Below are positions 17,704 to 25,458 of a DNA stretch of 64,000 bases, one piece after another (the first letter of the stretch is position 1; every line of letters starts with the position of its first letter). A program made the position numbers and the translations under genes. Source of the DNA: Gordonibacter urolithinfaciens (lineage in GTDB: Bacteria; Actinomycetota; Coriobacteriia; Coriobacteriales; Eggerthellaceae); assembly GCF_900199375.1 (NCBI RefSeq), contig NZ_LT900217.1, positions 1,488,001 through 1,552,000 on the forward strand, written 5' to 3'. A model generated the notes under the pieces. The model made no database searches, was not told the origin of the DNA, and worked only from the letters and a program-made list of their open reading frames with translations.

Positions 17704-19629
17704 TCAGGACTTCCTCACTATGGAAAGATCCTCTACGCTGTCCCGCAGAGCGTCCTCGTACGCCTCACGATCCAGCTTGTTGGCGCTCACGTCGAGCGTG
17801 GCCGTGGCCGTGGAGCCTTCAGTCGCACCATCCTCGAACGCGGGGCCGTAGTCGCGCCGTAGGGTTTCGAGGAACGCCTCCGCCTCCAACCCGTCGGCAA
17901 AGGCTGCCTCCATGGTGGACGTTTCGCAAAGACCATCCCGGCCGAATCGCACGGTTTCAACCACCGTGCTGCCCATGCCGTCGGCGGAGAGCGCCGTGTA
18001 GCGGTACACCACCGTACCGGAACGGTCCTCGGTTGCCGTCTGCGGGGCGCCGGCCTTTCCCGAAGAGGCGGGCGAGCCGGATCCGGATTCGCCCTTGGCC
18101 TCGTCGCTGGAGGAATCGCCTGCGGCCGAGCCGGTTCTGCCTTCGGAAACAGCGCCGCCGGCATCGGTTTCGGACGGAGCCGTCGAAAAGACGGTGTCGC
18201 CGGGCAGGCTCGGGAAGCCAAAGGGCGCGCCCGCAAGACCGAATGCCGTCGCCAGAAACGCCACGAGCACGAGAACGCCCGCCGTGGCCGCCGCCACTTT
18301 CAGGCGCCGCGACCTGGACGGAGCGCACTTCGTCGGACGGGCATGGGCGGGGCCCTTCGACGGACGGTCGGCCGCGTTCTCCGATGCTGCTGCCGGGCGC
18401 ATCTTGTTCGCGGCGTTGCCAGTGGCAAGCGTCTCCCGTCGAATGCGCTCACACGGCGTCGATGTCTCCCCCGCCGCGAGATCCCGCATACGCCGTTCGA
18501 GCTGCTGCCGCAGGGCGCGCAGCTGCGCGCCGCGCGCGTCGGGGCGGCGCGGCTGCTCGGGCGCCGCCGCCGAGGCAGGTGAGGGAAGAGGCTCCACGGC
18601 CGCGGTCAGGTCGGACAGGGTGAGAGGAGCGGACGCGAGCCGGGCTTCGTCTTTCGGCACCGTCTCGCGCTGCGAGGCGTGCTCGCGTTGGGCAGCCGCC
18701 GCCGGTGACTGCGGTGCGGGTTCGGACGGCGATATTGGCTCAAGCGCGAGCTGGAACGACGGTTCGGGCTGCTTTGGCGACTCGAGCGCCGAACGAGAGA
18801 CCGCCTGCTGCCGCTCTGCCTCGCGGCGACGCGCACGGCTGGCCGATGTTCCGGCAGCATGCCGTCCCAGCCGACGGGACGGCCGCTCGCTTGACTGCCC
18901 CGTCGGCTCCCCCTGTTTGGCGGCGGGTTTCTCTACCGGCGACGAAGTGCAAGGCTCCTTGGCCGACACGCGTTTGCGCGTTCTCTCCTCGGCTGGCCGC
19001 TCCCGCAGCTCAACCGCTGGCTCGACTGGCAGTTCCTCTGTCGAGGCCTTCGGCGAGAGCTCCTCTGCCGGTTGCCCTCGGGTCGGCGAACCGTCGGCGG
19101 AAGGCGCACCCGCAGATTCCTCGCCAGCAGGCGACTTTCCAAAAGACACCGTATCGGCCGGAGGAGCTCCGGCCGACGATTCTCCATTCGGGTCGTCAGC
19201 AGGAAGATCTCCGGACGATTCATCGGAGGCGGGTTTTGCGGCTTGCGAATCTTCGAACGGCATCGCGTTAGTCAGAGGCGCTTCCACCGGCACCGTACCG
19301 GCGAGCGATCTTTCAACCGCCGGCTCGGCGGCAGGCTGTTTGCCGGAGGCGTGGCCGGCAGGTGGCTCGCCGGCCGCAGGTTCGTCCGCCCTCTCCTCCG
19401 GCTTTTCCTCCGAAGGCGCGGCGGCAACGGGAATGCGCGGCAAGTCCTGCAGCTGCTCTAAAAGGCCTCCGTCATCCCGCGACTCATCCGCTCCTCCGCC
19501 CAGCAGGTCGCGCAGAAGATCCGACACCGGCTCGTCCGGCATCGCGCCATCGGACACGTCGAGGATCGGCGCATCGGCTGCATGCAGCAGCTCTTCCAGC
19601 GTCAGTTTTCCCTGTGACCTCTCGCCCAT
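17704..19629 (-). CDS. Membrane protein with long disordered acidic/Pro-Ala-rich N-terminus
   Basis: 641 residues; ATG at 19629 after GAAGGACGGC. Residues 1-40 carry LTLEELLHAADAPILD and a short ordered region. Residues about 60-440 are low-complexity, rich in Ala, Glu, Pro and Ser with repeated EE, PA and SA, then a basic patch (RSRRLK). One membrane segment follows (about 448-475, AAATAGVLVLVAFLATAFGL), a second Gly/Ser/Ala-rich linker, and an outer domain of about 105 residues (VVYRYTALSADGMG ... LSIVRKS) that looks alpha/beta. The architecture suggests a sensor or scaffold with a cytoplasmic tail. No family recognised; function unknown. Confidence 0.75.
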   Translation of the reverse strand: MGERSQGKLTLEELLHAADAPILDVSDGAMPDEPVSDLLRDLLGGGADESRDDGGLLEQLQDLPRIPVAAAPSEEKPEERADEPAAGEPPAGHASGKQPAAEPAVERSLAGTVPVEAPLTNAMPFEDSQAAKPASDESSGDLPADDPNGESSAGAPPADTVSFGKSPAGEESAGAPSADGSPTRGQPAEELSPKASTEELPVEPAVELRERPAEERTRKRVSAKEPCTSSPVEKPAAKQGEPTGQSSERPSRRLGRHAAGTSASRARRREAERQQAVSRSALESPKQPEPSFQLALEPISPSEPAPQSPAAAAQREHASQRETVPKDEARLASAPLTLSDLTAAVEPLPSPASAAAPEQPRRPDARGAQLRALRQQLERRMRDLAAGETSTPCERIRRETLATGNAANKMRPAAASENAADRPSKGPAHARPTKCAPSRSRRLKVAAATAGVLVLVAFLATAFGLAGAPFGFPSLPGDTVFSTAPSETDAGGAVSEGRTGSAAGDSSSDEAKGESGSGSPASSGKAGAPQTATEDRSGTVVYRYTALSADGMGSTVVETVRFGRDGLCETSTMEAAFADGLEAEAFLETLRRDYGPAFEDGATEGSTATATLDVSANKLDREAYEDALRDSVEDLSIVRKS

Positions 19630-19815
19630 GCCGTCCTTCGTTTTGTCGCGCCGCGCGCCATGCGCGGGCCCCCGCCGCGGCGCCTCGCACGCGGGCCTCT
19701 CGGATATGGCGTGATATTATACGTCTTTTCCCGCGCAACGCCTAAACCGCATGCCTACGGGAAACCTCGATCGTCTCGCGCCACGTGCGCTCAAAGGTTG
19801 ACAGCCTCAACAGAA

Positions 19816-19835
19816 AGGGAGGCCGCAGCCTCCCT
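19816..19835 (-). terminator. Terminator copy downstream of the LytTR gene remnant
   Basis: AGGGAGGCTGCGGCCTCCCT on the minus strand, followed by TTCTGTT, a degraded version of the terminator at 21575-21594. It lies at nearly the same distance past the remnant's stop codon as the intact copy does past the real gene. Confidence 0.7.
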
Positions 19836-19862
19836 CGCATTCAAATATATGACTGAAGTTCT

Positions 19863-20039
19863 TTACAGTCCCAACGCCTTCTTAAGCGCGGACACGCGGC
19901 GGCGGGACACGGGGATCTTCTCGTCCACGGCGTTCAGCGTGAGCAGAAGGGTGCCGCCGGACACCGACTCTATCTCCTCCACCATCGACAGGTTCACCAG
20001 GTAGCCGCGGTGCTCGCGGAAGAACCCGTGGCCGCCCAA
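19863..20039 (-). pseudogene. 3'-end remnant of a LytTR response regulator gene (direct repeat of 21621-21797)
   Basis: These 177 bases are about 96% identical to the last 58 codons and stop of the regulator gene at 21621. The encoded end HGFFREHRGYLVNLS...KALGL differs by a Val-to-Glu change. No start codon, receiver domain or promoter belongs to it; the longer frame reading up to 20906 crosses into the Fic gene out of frame and is spurious. It forms one of two direct repeats that bracket the Fic gene, which points to an insertion or a duplication at this site. Confidence 0.85.
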
Positions 20040-20074
20040 CTGACACCTAGGTGAAACTCGAATCTCCGTCCACC

Positions 20075-21358
20075 CTACCGTATATGCCTGAGCCGCTCGG
20101 GCACGGCGCGCACGGGCTTTTCCATGCTCGTATCGCCCACCGGGCTCGCCAACCTGCGCTCGAAGATGTTGAACTCGTTGATGACCTCGGGTATCTCGAA
20201 CACCCGGTTGCGCTTCTGATTGCCCAGAGGCTTGGCAATGCCCGCATCGATGCACCGCTCGATCGCCGCCGAGACAGCGCTCGTCGCACGCCCCGTGGCC
20301 TCGACGACCAACTTCACCGTGAACACCGGCATGCCCACCAGCTCTTCCAACATGAGGTCGAGCGCGGAGTTCTTGCGAACGCTTCCCAGCCGATCGCGCC
20401 ATTCGACCAGCAGCGCGTCGGCGCTTCGCTCGAAGCGCTCGGCCTCCTCGCACGAGGCGAGGCACGCGCCGGCGAAAAAGGACACCCATTCGTTGATGCC
20501 GCCGCGGATGGACTCCTCCCGTGCCGAGTCGAGATAGCGGAAGCCCGTCAACCCCTGGACGTAGCTCTGCGCATGCGTAGCGAGCACGAGGGACACCGGG
20601 GGCACGAGCTGCGGTGCAAGACCCCGTCTTCGGAGAACAAGGTGAATGAGCGCTCTGCCAGTCCGACCGTTCCCGTCTATGAACGGATGGATGGACTCGA
20701 ACTGCGCATGGACGATCGCGGCTTGCACAATAGGGGAAACAACCTGGTCGTTGCAGTATTCTGCGAGATCGTCCAACAGGGCGGGCACATGCTGGGGTGC
20801 GGGCGGGATGTAATCGGCCGCGAGGGGGTTGTACGAGTTTCCGCCAACCCAGTTCTGCCGATCCCTCACCACCCCGCCGAACCGCTCGATGCGCGTGCCC
20901 GCGCAAAGCGTCCGATGAATCGCGAGGATCGTCTCGGTCGTAACCGTCTCGTCAGCCTGGGCTGCCGCGAGCGCGCTCTGCATCGCGTGGATGTTTCCCA
21001 CTACTTCGGCCGCGGACTCATCATGGCGAAACGCTTCTTGGCTGCCCAGGTTCATTTCCGCCCGCAAAAGCCTTCGCGTGCCGATCGAAAGGCCTTCGAT
21101 GAAAGACGACGAGACCGCCTCGGCGCGCAGCAAAAGCCGGGCGATGCCCTCGGAGCTGCGAAGCGCGGCCGTGCGCTCGTTCAACGCAACGATAGCGTAC
21201 TCAGCTCGGCTGACGTCGCCCACAACGTCGGGTTCGAGAGCTATGTGCATATCCCTGAGCCGCGTAGGCAGGTAGTAGCGATACGCGCCGCTCTGCCGTT
21301 CGCGCCGCGTCCTTCCCAAGCCTTCGCTCATCCAGAACTCTTGGTGCAACGTTCCCAT
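20075..21358 (-). CDS. Fic domain protein (predicted AMP transferase) with N-terminal inhibitory motif and C-terminal winged helix
   Basis: 427 residues; ATG at 21358 after AAGGAGGCAGC. The core motif HPFIDGNGRTGR (residues 223-234) is canonical for Fic enzymes that move AMP from ATP to a hydroxyl of a target protein. SSFIEG at residues 84-89 matches the [S/T]xxxE[G/N] inhibitory helix that keeps class II Fic proteins auto-inhibited, so no separate antitoxin is needed. Residues about 330-400 (VKLVVEATGRATSAVSAAIE) look like a winged helix for DNA binding. Palindromes overlap and precede its promoter, so it may control itself. The gene sits between direct repeats of the LytTR gene end, a sign of arrival at this site. 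Target unknown. Confidence 0.9.
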   Translation of the reverse strand: MGTLHQEFWMSEGLGRTRRERQSGAYRYYLPTRLRDMHIALEPDVVGDVSRAEYAIVALNERTAALRSSEGIARLLLRAEAVSSSFIEGLSIGTRRLLRAEMNLGSQEAFRHDESAAEVVGNIHAMQSALAAAQADETVTTETILAIHRTLCAGTRIERFGGVVRDRQNWVGGNSYNPLAADYIPPAPQHVPALLDDLAEYCNDQVVSPIVQAAIVHAQFESIHPFIDGNGRTGRALIHLVLRRRGLAPQLVPPVSLVLATHAQSYVQGLTGFRYLDSAREESIRGGINEWVSFFAGACLASCEEAERFERSADALLVEWRDRLGSVRKNSALDLMLEELVGMPVFTVKLVVEATGRATSAVSAAIERCIDAGIAKPLGNQKRNRVFEIPEVINEFNIFERRLASPVGDTSMEKPVRAVPERLRHIR

Positions 21359-21373
21359 GCTGCCTCCTTATTG

Positions 21374-21390
21374 CAGGTTACTATAACCCG
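21374..21390. promoter_or_regulatory. Operator-like inverted repeat over the fic -10 element
   Basis: GGTTACTATAACC is a 5-base inverted repeat with a 3-base centre, 16-30 bases upstream of the fic start codon. TATAGT on the minus strand, a good -10 element, is inside it, so a bound protein would block transcription. The half-site GGTTA matches the larger palindrome at 21437-21467. Confidence 0.6.
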
Positions 21391-21436
21391 AAACAAGGAG
21401 TGAAGAACTGCGGGCAACCTGAAACATGGCTTCTTC

Positions 21437-21467
21437 TTATTTCAGGTTACTGATTAACCTGAAATAA
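21437..21467. promoter_or_regulatory. Perfect 31-bp palindrome upstream of fic
   Basis: Two perfect 13-base arms (TTATTTCAGGTTA and TAACCTGAAATAA) flank CTGAT. A further half-site, AACCTGAAACA, is at 21416-21426. The repeated AGGTTA/TAACCT core makes this a likely operator, perhaps for the winged helix of the Fic protein itself. Confidence 0.7.
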
Positions 21468-21574
21468 TGATGACCAATCAAGGGCGATCTTGGAGCAAAA
21501 GGAGCAGCTCGCACGCTGAAGCGCGCCTTTCGCTCGAAGACAGAACTGGCATATTTGGCGGCCGGCCAGAAAAA

Positions 21575-21594
21575 AGGGAGGCCTCAGCCTCCCT
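21575..21594 (-). terminator. Rho-independent terminator of the LytTR regulator gene
   Basis: On the minus strand AGGGAGGCTGAGGCCTCCCT forms a strong stem followed by T6 (the A-run at 21570-21575). It lies 27 bases past the stop codon. Confidence 0.9.
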
Positions 21595-21620
21595 TGCTCG
21601 TTCATCGTATGCGGCGCCAG

Positions 21621-22334
21621 TTACAGTCCCAGAGCCTTCTTCAGCGCGGACACGCGGCGGCGGGACACGGGAATTTTCTCGTCCACGGCGTTCAGCGTGA
21701 GCAGCAGGGTGCCGCCGGACACCGACTCTATCTCCTCCACCATCGACAGGTTCACCAGGTAGCCGCGGTGCACGCGGAAGAACCCGTGGCCGTCCAGGCG
21801 CTTCTCCAGCTGGGCCAGGCTCACCGTGGAGAAGTAGCGGTCCGTGTCGGTCTGCAGGTAGGCATAGTCGTCGCGCGCCATGACGAAGCGGATCTTGTCG
21901 ATACCGATGAGTATCTTCTTCCCGCCCTTCTCGACGGGGATGCGCTCGGACTTCTGGGCGGCCACGTGCAGCGACACGTGCTCGCGCACGCGGGAGATGG
22001 CCTGCGACAGGCGCTCCGTCTCCACCGGCTTCACCAGGTAGTCGATGGCGCTGACCTTGAACGCCTCGAGCGCGAACTCGCTGTACGCCGTCACGAACAC
22101 CACGGCGGGCGGGAACTTCAGGTGCTGCAGGGCCTCGGCCAGCTGCAGGCCCGTGGCCTCGGGCATGTTCACGTCCAGGAACATGACGTCGACCGGGTAT
22201 TCCTTGAGCTTCTCGATAGCCTCGCGCACGCTGGCGGCCTCGGCGACCACCTCGGTCTGCCCCAACTCGTCCAGCAGGAACTTCAGTTCAGAGCGCGCAG
22301 GAGCCTCATCATCGACGATCATGGCCTTCAACAC
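21621..22334 (-). CDS. LytTR-family response regulator
   Basis: 237 residues from a GTG at 22334, chosen because GAGGAGGTTCAC precedes it and the receiver domain then begins at once (VLKAMIVDDEAPAR). The nominal frame starts 18 codons earlier without a ribosome site. Receiver domain: acidic pair D8/D9, phospho-acceptor D54 (MFLDVNMP), T82 and K102 (DYLVKP). Residues about 137-237 are a LytTR DNA-binding domain (HGFFRVHRGYLVNL). Such regulators bind direct repeats as dimers. No sensor kinase lies next to it, so it is an orphan here. Its 3' end is duplicated beyond the Fic gene. Confidence 0.92.
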   Translation of the reverse strand: MLKAMIVDDEAPARSELKFLLDELGQTEVVAEAASVREAIEKLKEYPVDVMFLDVNMPEATGLQLAEALQHLKFPPAVVFVTAYSEFALEAFKVSAIDYLVKPVETERLSQAISRVREHVSLHVAAQKSERIPVEKGGKKILIGIDKIRFVMARDDYAYLQTDTDRYFSTVSLAQLEKRLDGHGFFRVHRGYLVNLSMVEEIESVSGGTLLLTLNAVDEKIPVSRRRVSALKKALGL

Positions 22335-22577
22335 GTGAACCTCCTCGCTTCCGAACCCCGACATACTTTTCGCCTCTTTCGGCATCATTATAAATCAAGG
22401 CAGGCGGAAACTGCGGAGAAGCCCGAATATACGAATTAACTCGACGGTTTCAAGCGGCGAACGTCATGCAGAACGGGAGGCGGCTCGACGCGAGGCGGCG
22501 CGGGGCCGCAGCGAAAACACGGCGGCAGCGCGCGCGTCGGCTCCCGCGGGCCCCAAGGCGCCCCCTCCTGCCTTCGC

Positions 22578-23459
22578 CTAGCCTCTCGGGTCGTCCGTCA
22601 GGTAGCGGGCGCGCAAGGTGTCGCGCTTCTCGTCGGTGATGCCCACGGCTTTCTCCACGTAGGCGTCCAACCCGCCGAACTCCCGGTCGATGGAGTCGAG
22701 CGCCGCCTGCAGGAAACGCGGGTCGGCCGAATTGATGACCTGAATGCTCTTGTCCAGCTTTCCGGCCAGATGGTAGGTTGCCAGCGCGTCCATAATGTCC
22801 TCGGTGCGCGACGCCACGTAGCGGTTCGTGGCCTCGTAGTCCCGCATGATGTCGTCGTGCGAGGCGCCCAGCACGTGCAGCAGCAGCATGGCGGCCAGCC
22901 CTGCGCGGTCTTTGCCGATGGTGCAGTGCCACAGCACGGCGCCCTCCTGGGTGTCCAGCACGTCGTCGAAGAAGGAGGCGAAGCCGCGCTGGCTGGCCTC
23001 GTCCAGCACCATGCGCTCGTAGATATCCCTCATGATCTGGGCTGGGTCATCCTGCACGGCGCGCAGCATCTTTAGCGCGCCCTTGATGCCGCCCTCGCGC
23101 GTCACGCCGAGGGTGGCCGTGTTCAGCACCGGAGCGTCCTCGAAGCGCACGCCTTCCACGCCGTCCTCGGGGTCGGGCTTCTCGCGGCGCTCCTCCTCGG
23201 TGCGCAGGTCGATGACCGTGCGCACGCCGAAGTCGTCGAGCAACACCTCCAGGTCGCGTTCTGTCGCACCGGCGAGCGCGCCCGAACGCAGCAGGCGCGC
23301 GTGTTTGACGTAGCGACCGTCGGCCGCGGGGATGCCGCCGATATCGCGCGTGTTCGGCAGCCCCTCCAGCTCGATATGGCCGTCGGATACCTTCTCGAGC
23401 CCTTCGGCATCGGCTATGCCGAGCGCGGGGGAGAAATCGTCGGGCACGGTGTCGACCAT
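22578..23459 (-). CDS. Tyrosine-protein phosphatase (Y_phosphatase3/IphP-like)
   Basis: 293 residues; ATG at 23459 after AAGGAGCACTGCC. NTRDIGG at residues 36-42 and the P-loop HCTIGKDRAG (178-187, catalytic C179 and R185) match bacterial dual-specificity or tyrosine phosphatases of the IphP type; the lysine in the loop is typical of members that can also act on phosphoinositides. DLRTEEER at about 84-91 supplies the general-acid region. No signal peptide, so cytoplasmic. It follows the dipeptidase gene with a hairpin between them, so it may have its own message. Confidence 0.9.
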   Translation of the reverse strand: MVDTVPDDFSPALGIADAEGLEKVSDGHIELEGLPNTRDIGGIPAADGRYVKHARLLRSGALAGATERDLEVLLDDFGVRTVIDLRTEEERREKPDPEDGVEGVRFEDAPVLNTATLGVTREGGIKGALKMLRAVQDDPAQIMRDIYERMVLDEASQRGFASFFDDVLDTQEGAVLWHCTIGKDRAGLAAMLLLHVLGASHDDIMRDYEATNRYVASRTEDIMDALATYHLAGKLDKSIQVINSADPRFLQAALDSIDREFGGLDAYVEKAVGITDEKRDTLRARYLTDDPRG

Positions 23460-23483
23460 GGCAGTGCTCCTTCCAAAGACGGA

Positions 23484-23517
23484 AGCGCCCCGCGCGCTTA
23501 TCCGGCGGCGGGGCGCT
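23484..23517 (-). terminator. Hairpin terminator after the dipeptidase gene
   Basis: Arms AGCGCCCCGC and GCGGGGCGCT, 14-base loop, just past the dipeptidase stop codon; on the minus strand it is followed by TCCGTCTTT. Confidence 0.65.
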
Positions 23518-23528
23518 CGCGCAGGCTT

Positions 23529-24956
23529 CTACTTCAGGTCGAGCTGCATGAGCTTGTCCAACGTGAGCGCGTAGATCTTGAAGGACTGCTTGAGCAGTTC
23601 CTCGCTCACGCCCTCGTCGGGACCGTGCATCGTGCCGACCCAGTCCGGATTCTTCTCCCACGGCTTCTCGGGGCCGAAGCTCGCCCCGCTCTTGAACTCG
23701 CGCGCGTAGGTGCCGCCGCCCATGGTGAACGGCTTGGCGTCCTCTCCCGTGGCCTCGTTGTAGGCGTTCAGCAGCGCCTGAATCACGGGGCTGTCCGGCT
23801 TCACCAGGAACGGCTCCATGAGCAGGGTGTTCTCGAACGAACCGCCGATCTCCTCGGCCAGCTGGCGCAGGCGCTCGGTAATCTCGTCCGCCGTGATGGA
23901 CGTGGGGAAGCGGCTGTCCACCGTCTGCACGAAGCGGTCGTCCTTGAGGGCGATGGTGCCGCCGATAACGGTGAGGGGGCCGAAGTACTCATCGGAGCTC
24001 TTGATGCCCACGCCGCTTCCATCCGTGTGGTTGAGCAGCTTCTGGTCCAACTCCAGGAACGCGCGCTCGTCGGCGCCGCACAGACCGTTCTCCAGCAGGT
24101 AGTCCACGATGAGGCCGATGGCGTTGACGCCATCGTCGGGCATTGAGGCGTGCGCGCCCTTGCCGGTGGCCTCGAGCCGCGCCCGGCCGGGGCCGGCCTC
24201 GGTCACGACGATGCGGTCGGTGTTCTTCAGCTCGTGGGCATCGGCGTTCACAATGGCGTGGGCCAGGCCCGGCACCGCGTTCGTGGCCGCGCCGCCCTCG
24301 AACTCCACGACGACGCGCGCGCACGGCTCGATGGGCTTGCTCATGAGCATGCCGTCGTAGCCGCCCTTCTCGCCGTAGCACACGGGGAACTCCGCATCGG
24401 GCGTGAACAGGAAGGCCGGGTCGTCGTAGTGCAGGTGGTAGTAGGCCACGTCGGCCATGCCGGATTCCTCGTTCGCGCCGAACAGGAAGCGCACGGTATA
24501 GGGGAACTGCGGCGCCTCGCCCTCGTCCTGCAGGTCCTTCCAGAACTTCATAGCGTGCAGGGCCATGACGCTGGGGCCCTTGTCGTCCAGCGTGCCGCGG
24601 CCCACAAGGTAGCCGTCCTTGCGCGTGACCTCGTAGGGCTCGAAGGTCCAGCCGGGGCCGGCCGGCACCACGTCCATGTGGCCGATGATGCCCAGCTGCG
24701 TGTCGGAGGCGCCGGGGAAGTCGGCGAAGCCGATATAGCCCTCGGCATCATGGGTCTTGAAACCCATGCCGCCCGCCAGCTCGAGCGCCGCTTCGAGCGC
24801 CTTCTTGGGGCCGGGGCCGAACGGGGCGCCGTCGGCCTTCTTGTCGTCTTCCTGGAAGCTGGGAATGCGCACGAGCGTGGCGATGTCGTCCACCATGGCG
24901 TCCCAGTTCTTCTCGAGGTATGCGTCGATCTTATTCGTCAGTTCGGTTTGATTCAT
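23529..24956 (-). CDS. M20-family dipeptidase (PepV-like)
   Basis: 475 residues from the ATG at 24956 (MNQTELTNKIDAYLEKNW); the reading frame extends upstream to 25208 but that part is not protein-like and reaches toward the tRNA promoter. GHMDVVPAG (H93, D95) and GRGTLDDKG (D124) bind the first zinc, and GANEESGM holds the catalytic glutamates. Length and the inserted lid domain fit PepV/Sapep dipeptidases, which split a wide range of dipeptides in the cytoplasm. The weak GAGAGGCGG upstream acts as ribosome site. Likely supplies amino acids to this peptide-using organism. Confidence 0.9.
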   Translation of the reverse strand: MNQTELTNKIDAYLEKNWDAMVDDIATLVRIPSFQEDDKKADGAPFGPGPKKALEAALELAGGMGFKTHDAEGYIGFADFPGASDTQLGIIGHMDVVPAGPGWTFEPYEVTRKDGYLVGRGTLDDKGPSVMALHAMKFWKDLQDEGEAPQFPYTVRFLFGANEESGMADVAYYHLHYDDPAFLFTPDAEFPVCYGEKGGYDGMLMSKPIEPCARVVVEFEGGAATNAVPGLAHAIVNADAHELKNTDRIVVTEAGPGRARLEATGKGAHASMPDDGVNAIGLIVDYLLENGLCGADERAFLELDQKLLNHTDGSGVGIKSSDEYFGPLTVIGGTIALKDDRFVQTVDSRFPTSITADEITERLRQLAEEIGGSFENTLLMEPFLVKPDSPVIQALLNAYNEATGEDAKPFTMGGGTYAREFKSGASFGPEKPWEKNPDWVGTMHGPDEGVSEELLKQSFKIYALTLDKLMQLDLK

Positions 24957-25213
24957 TGCGTGTCCGCCTCTCGTTCCGAAGATGCGTTTGCAGGCCGCAG
25001 CGGCGCTAGCGCCGTCCGGCGACGTTGCCACCATTATGCGCCAAGCGGCAACGGCGCGCCAGACCGTCATGTATATGTTGACCGTTTGCCGAGCGGGCGC
25101 CACAAGGTAGCGGCGAGTGCGCAGCGCGAAGAGCCTTCTTGCGATTCGCGCGCACAATTCGCACCAGTTTGCCCTCGACGGCCTACGGGGCATCCGGTAT
25201 ACTTTCACGGTGC

Positions 25214-25296
25214 GCCCGAGTGGCGGAATGGCAGACGCGGCGGTCTCAAAAACCGTTGTCCTAGACGTGCGGGTTCAAATCCCGCCTCGGGCACCA
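25214..25296 (+). tRNA. tRNA-Leu (anticodon CAA)
   Basis: Acceptor arms GCCCGAG and CTCGGGC pair, followed by A and an encoded CCA. The anticodon loop is CTCAAAA, giving CAA. A long variable arm and GGTTCAAATCC T-loop fit a class II leucine tRNA. TATACT at 25192-25197 is a probable -10 element. Confidence 0.95.
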
Positions 25297-25311
25297 CTTC
25301 GCATATCCGAG

Positions 25312-25337
25312 AACGATCCCGTCAAGGGATCGTTTTT
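25312..25337 (+). terminator. Terminator of tRNA-Leu(CAA)
   Basis: AACGATCCC, loop GTCAA, GGGATCGTT, then T5, 15 bases after the tRNA. Confidence 0.9.
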
Positions 25338-25458
25338 GCATTGGGGAGCGAAAACGCGGAGAGACGGGCGGGGTATTCGTCTCGTCACCTGCATCTTGAG
25401 CGGAAGCATGCAACCCAGGATGACAACGAGCAGCGGCGCGCCTTGCGCCATGACGCCC

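Noticed and set aside
19863-20906. Minus-strand frame of 347 codons ending like a LytTR protein
   Set aside because: Its first 280 codons overlap the Fic gene out of frame. Only the last 58 codons are homologous to the regulator, as a gene remnant.
22450-22932. Minus-strand frame of 160 codons next to the phosphatase gene
   Set aside because: Overlaps the phosphatase gene in another frame and has no ribosome site or protein-like pattern.
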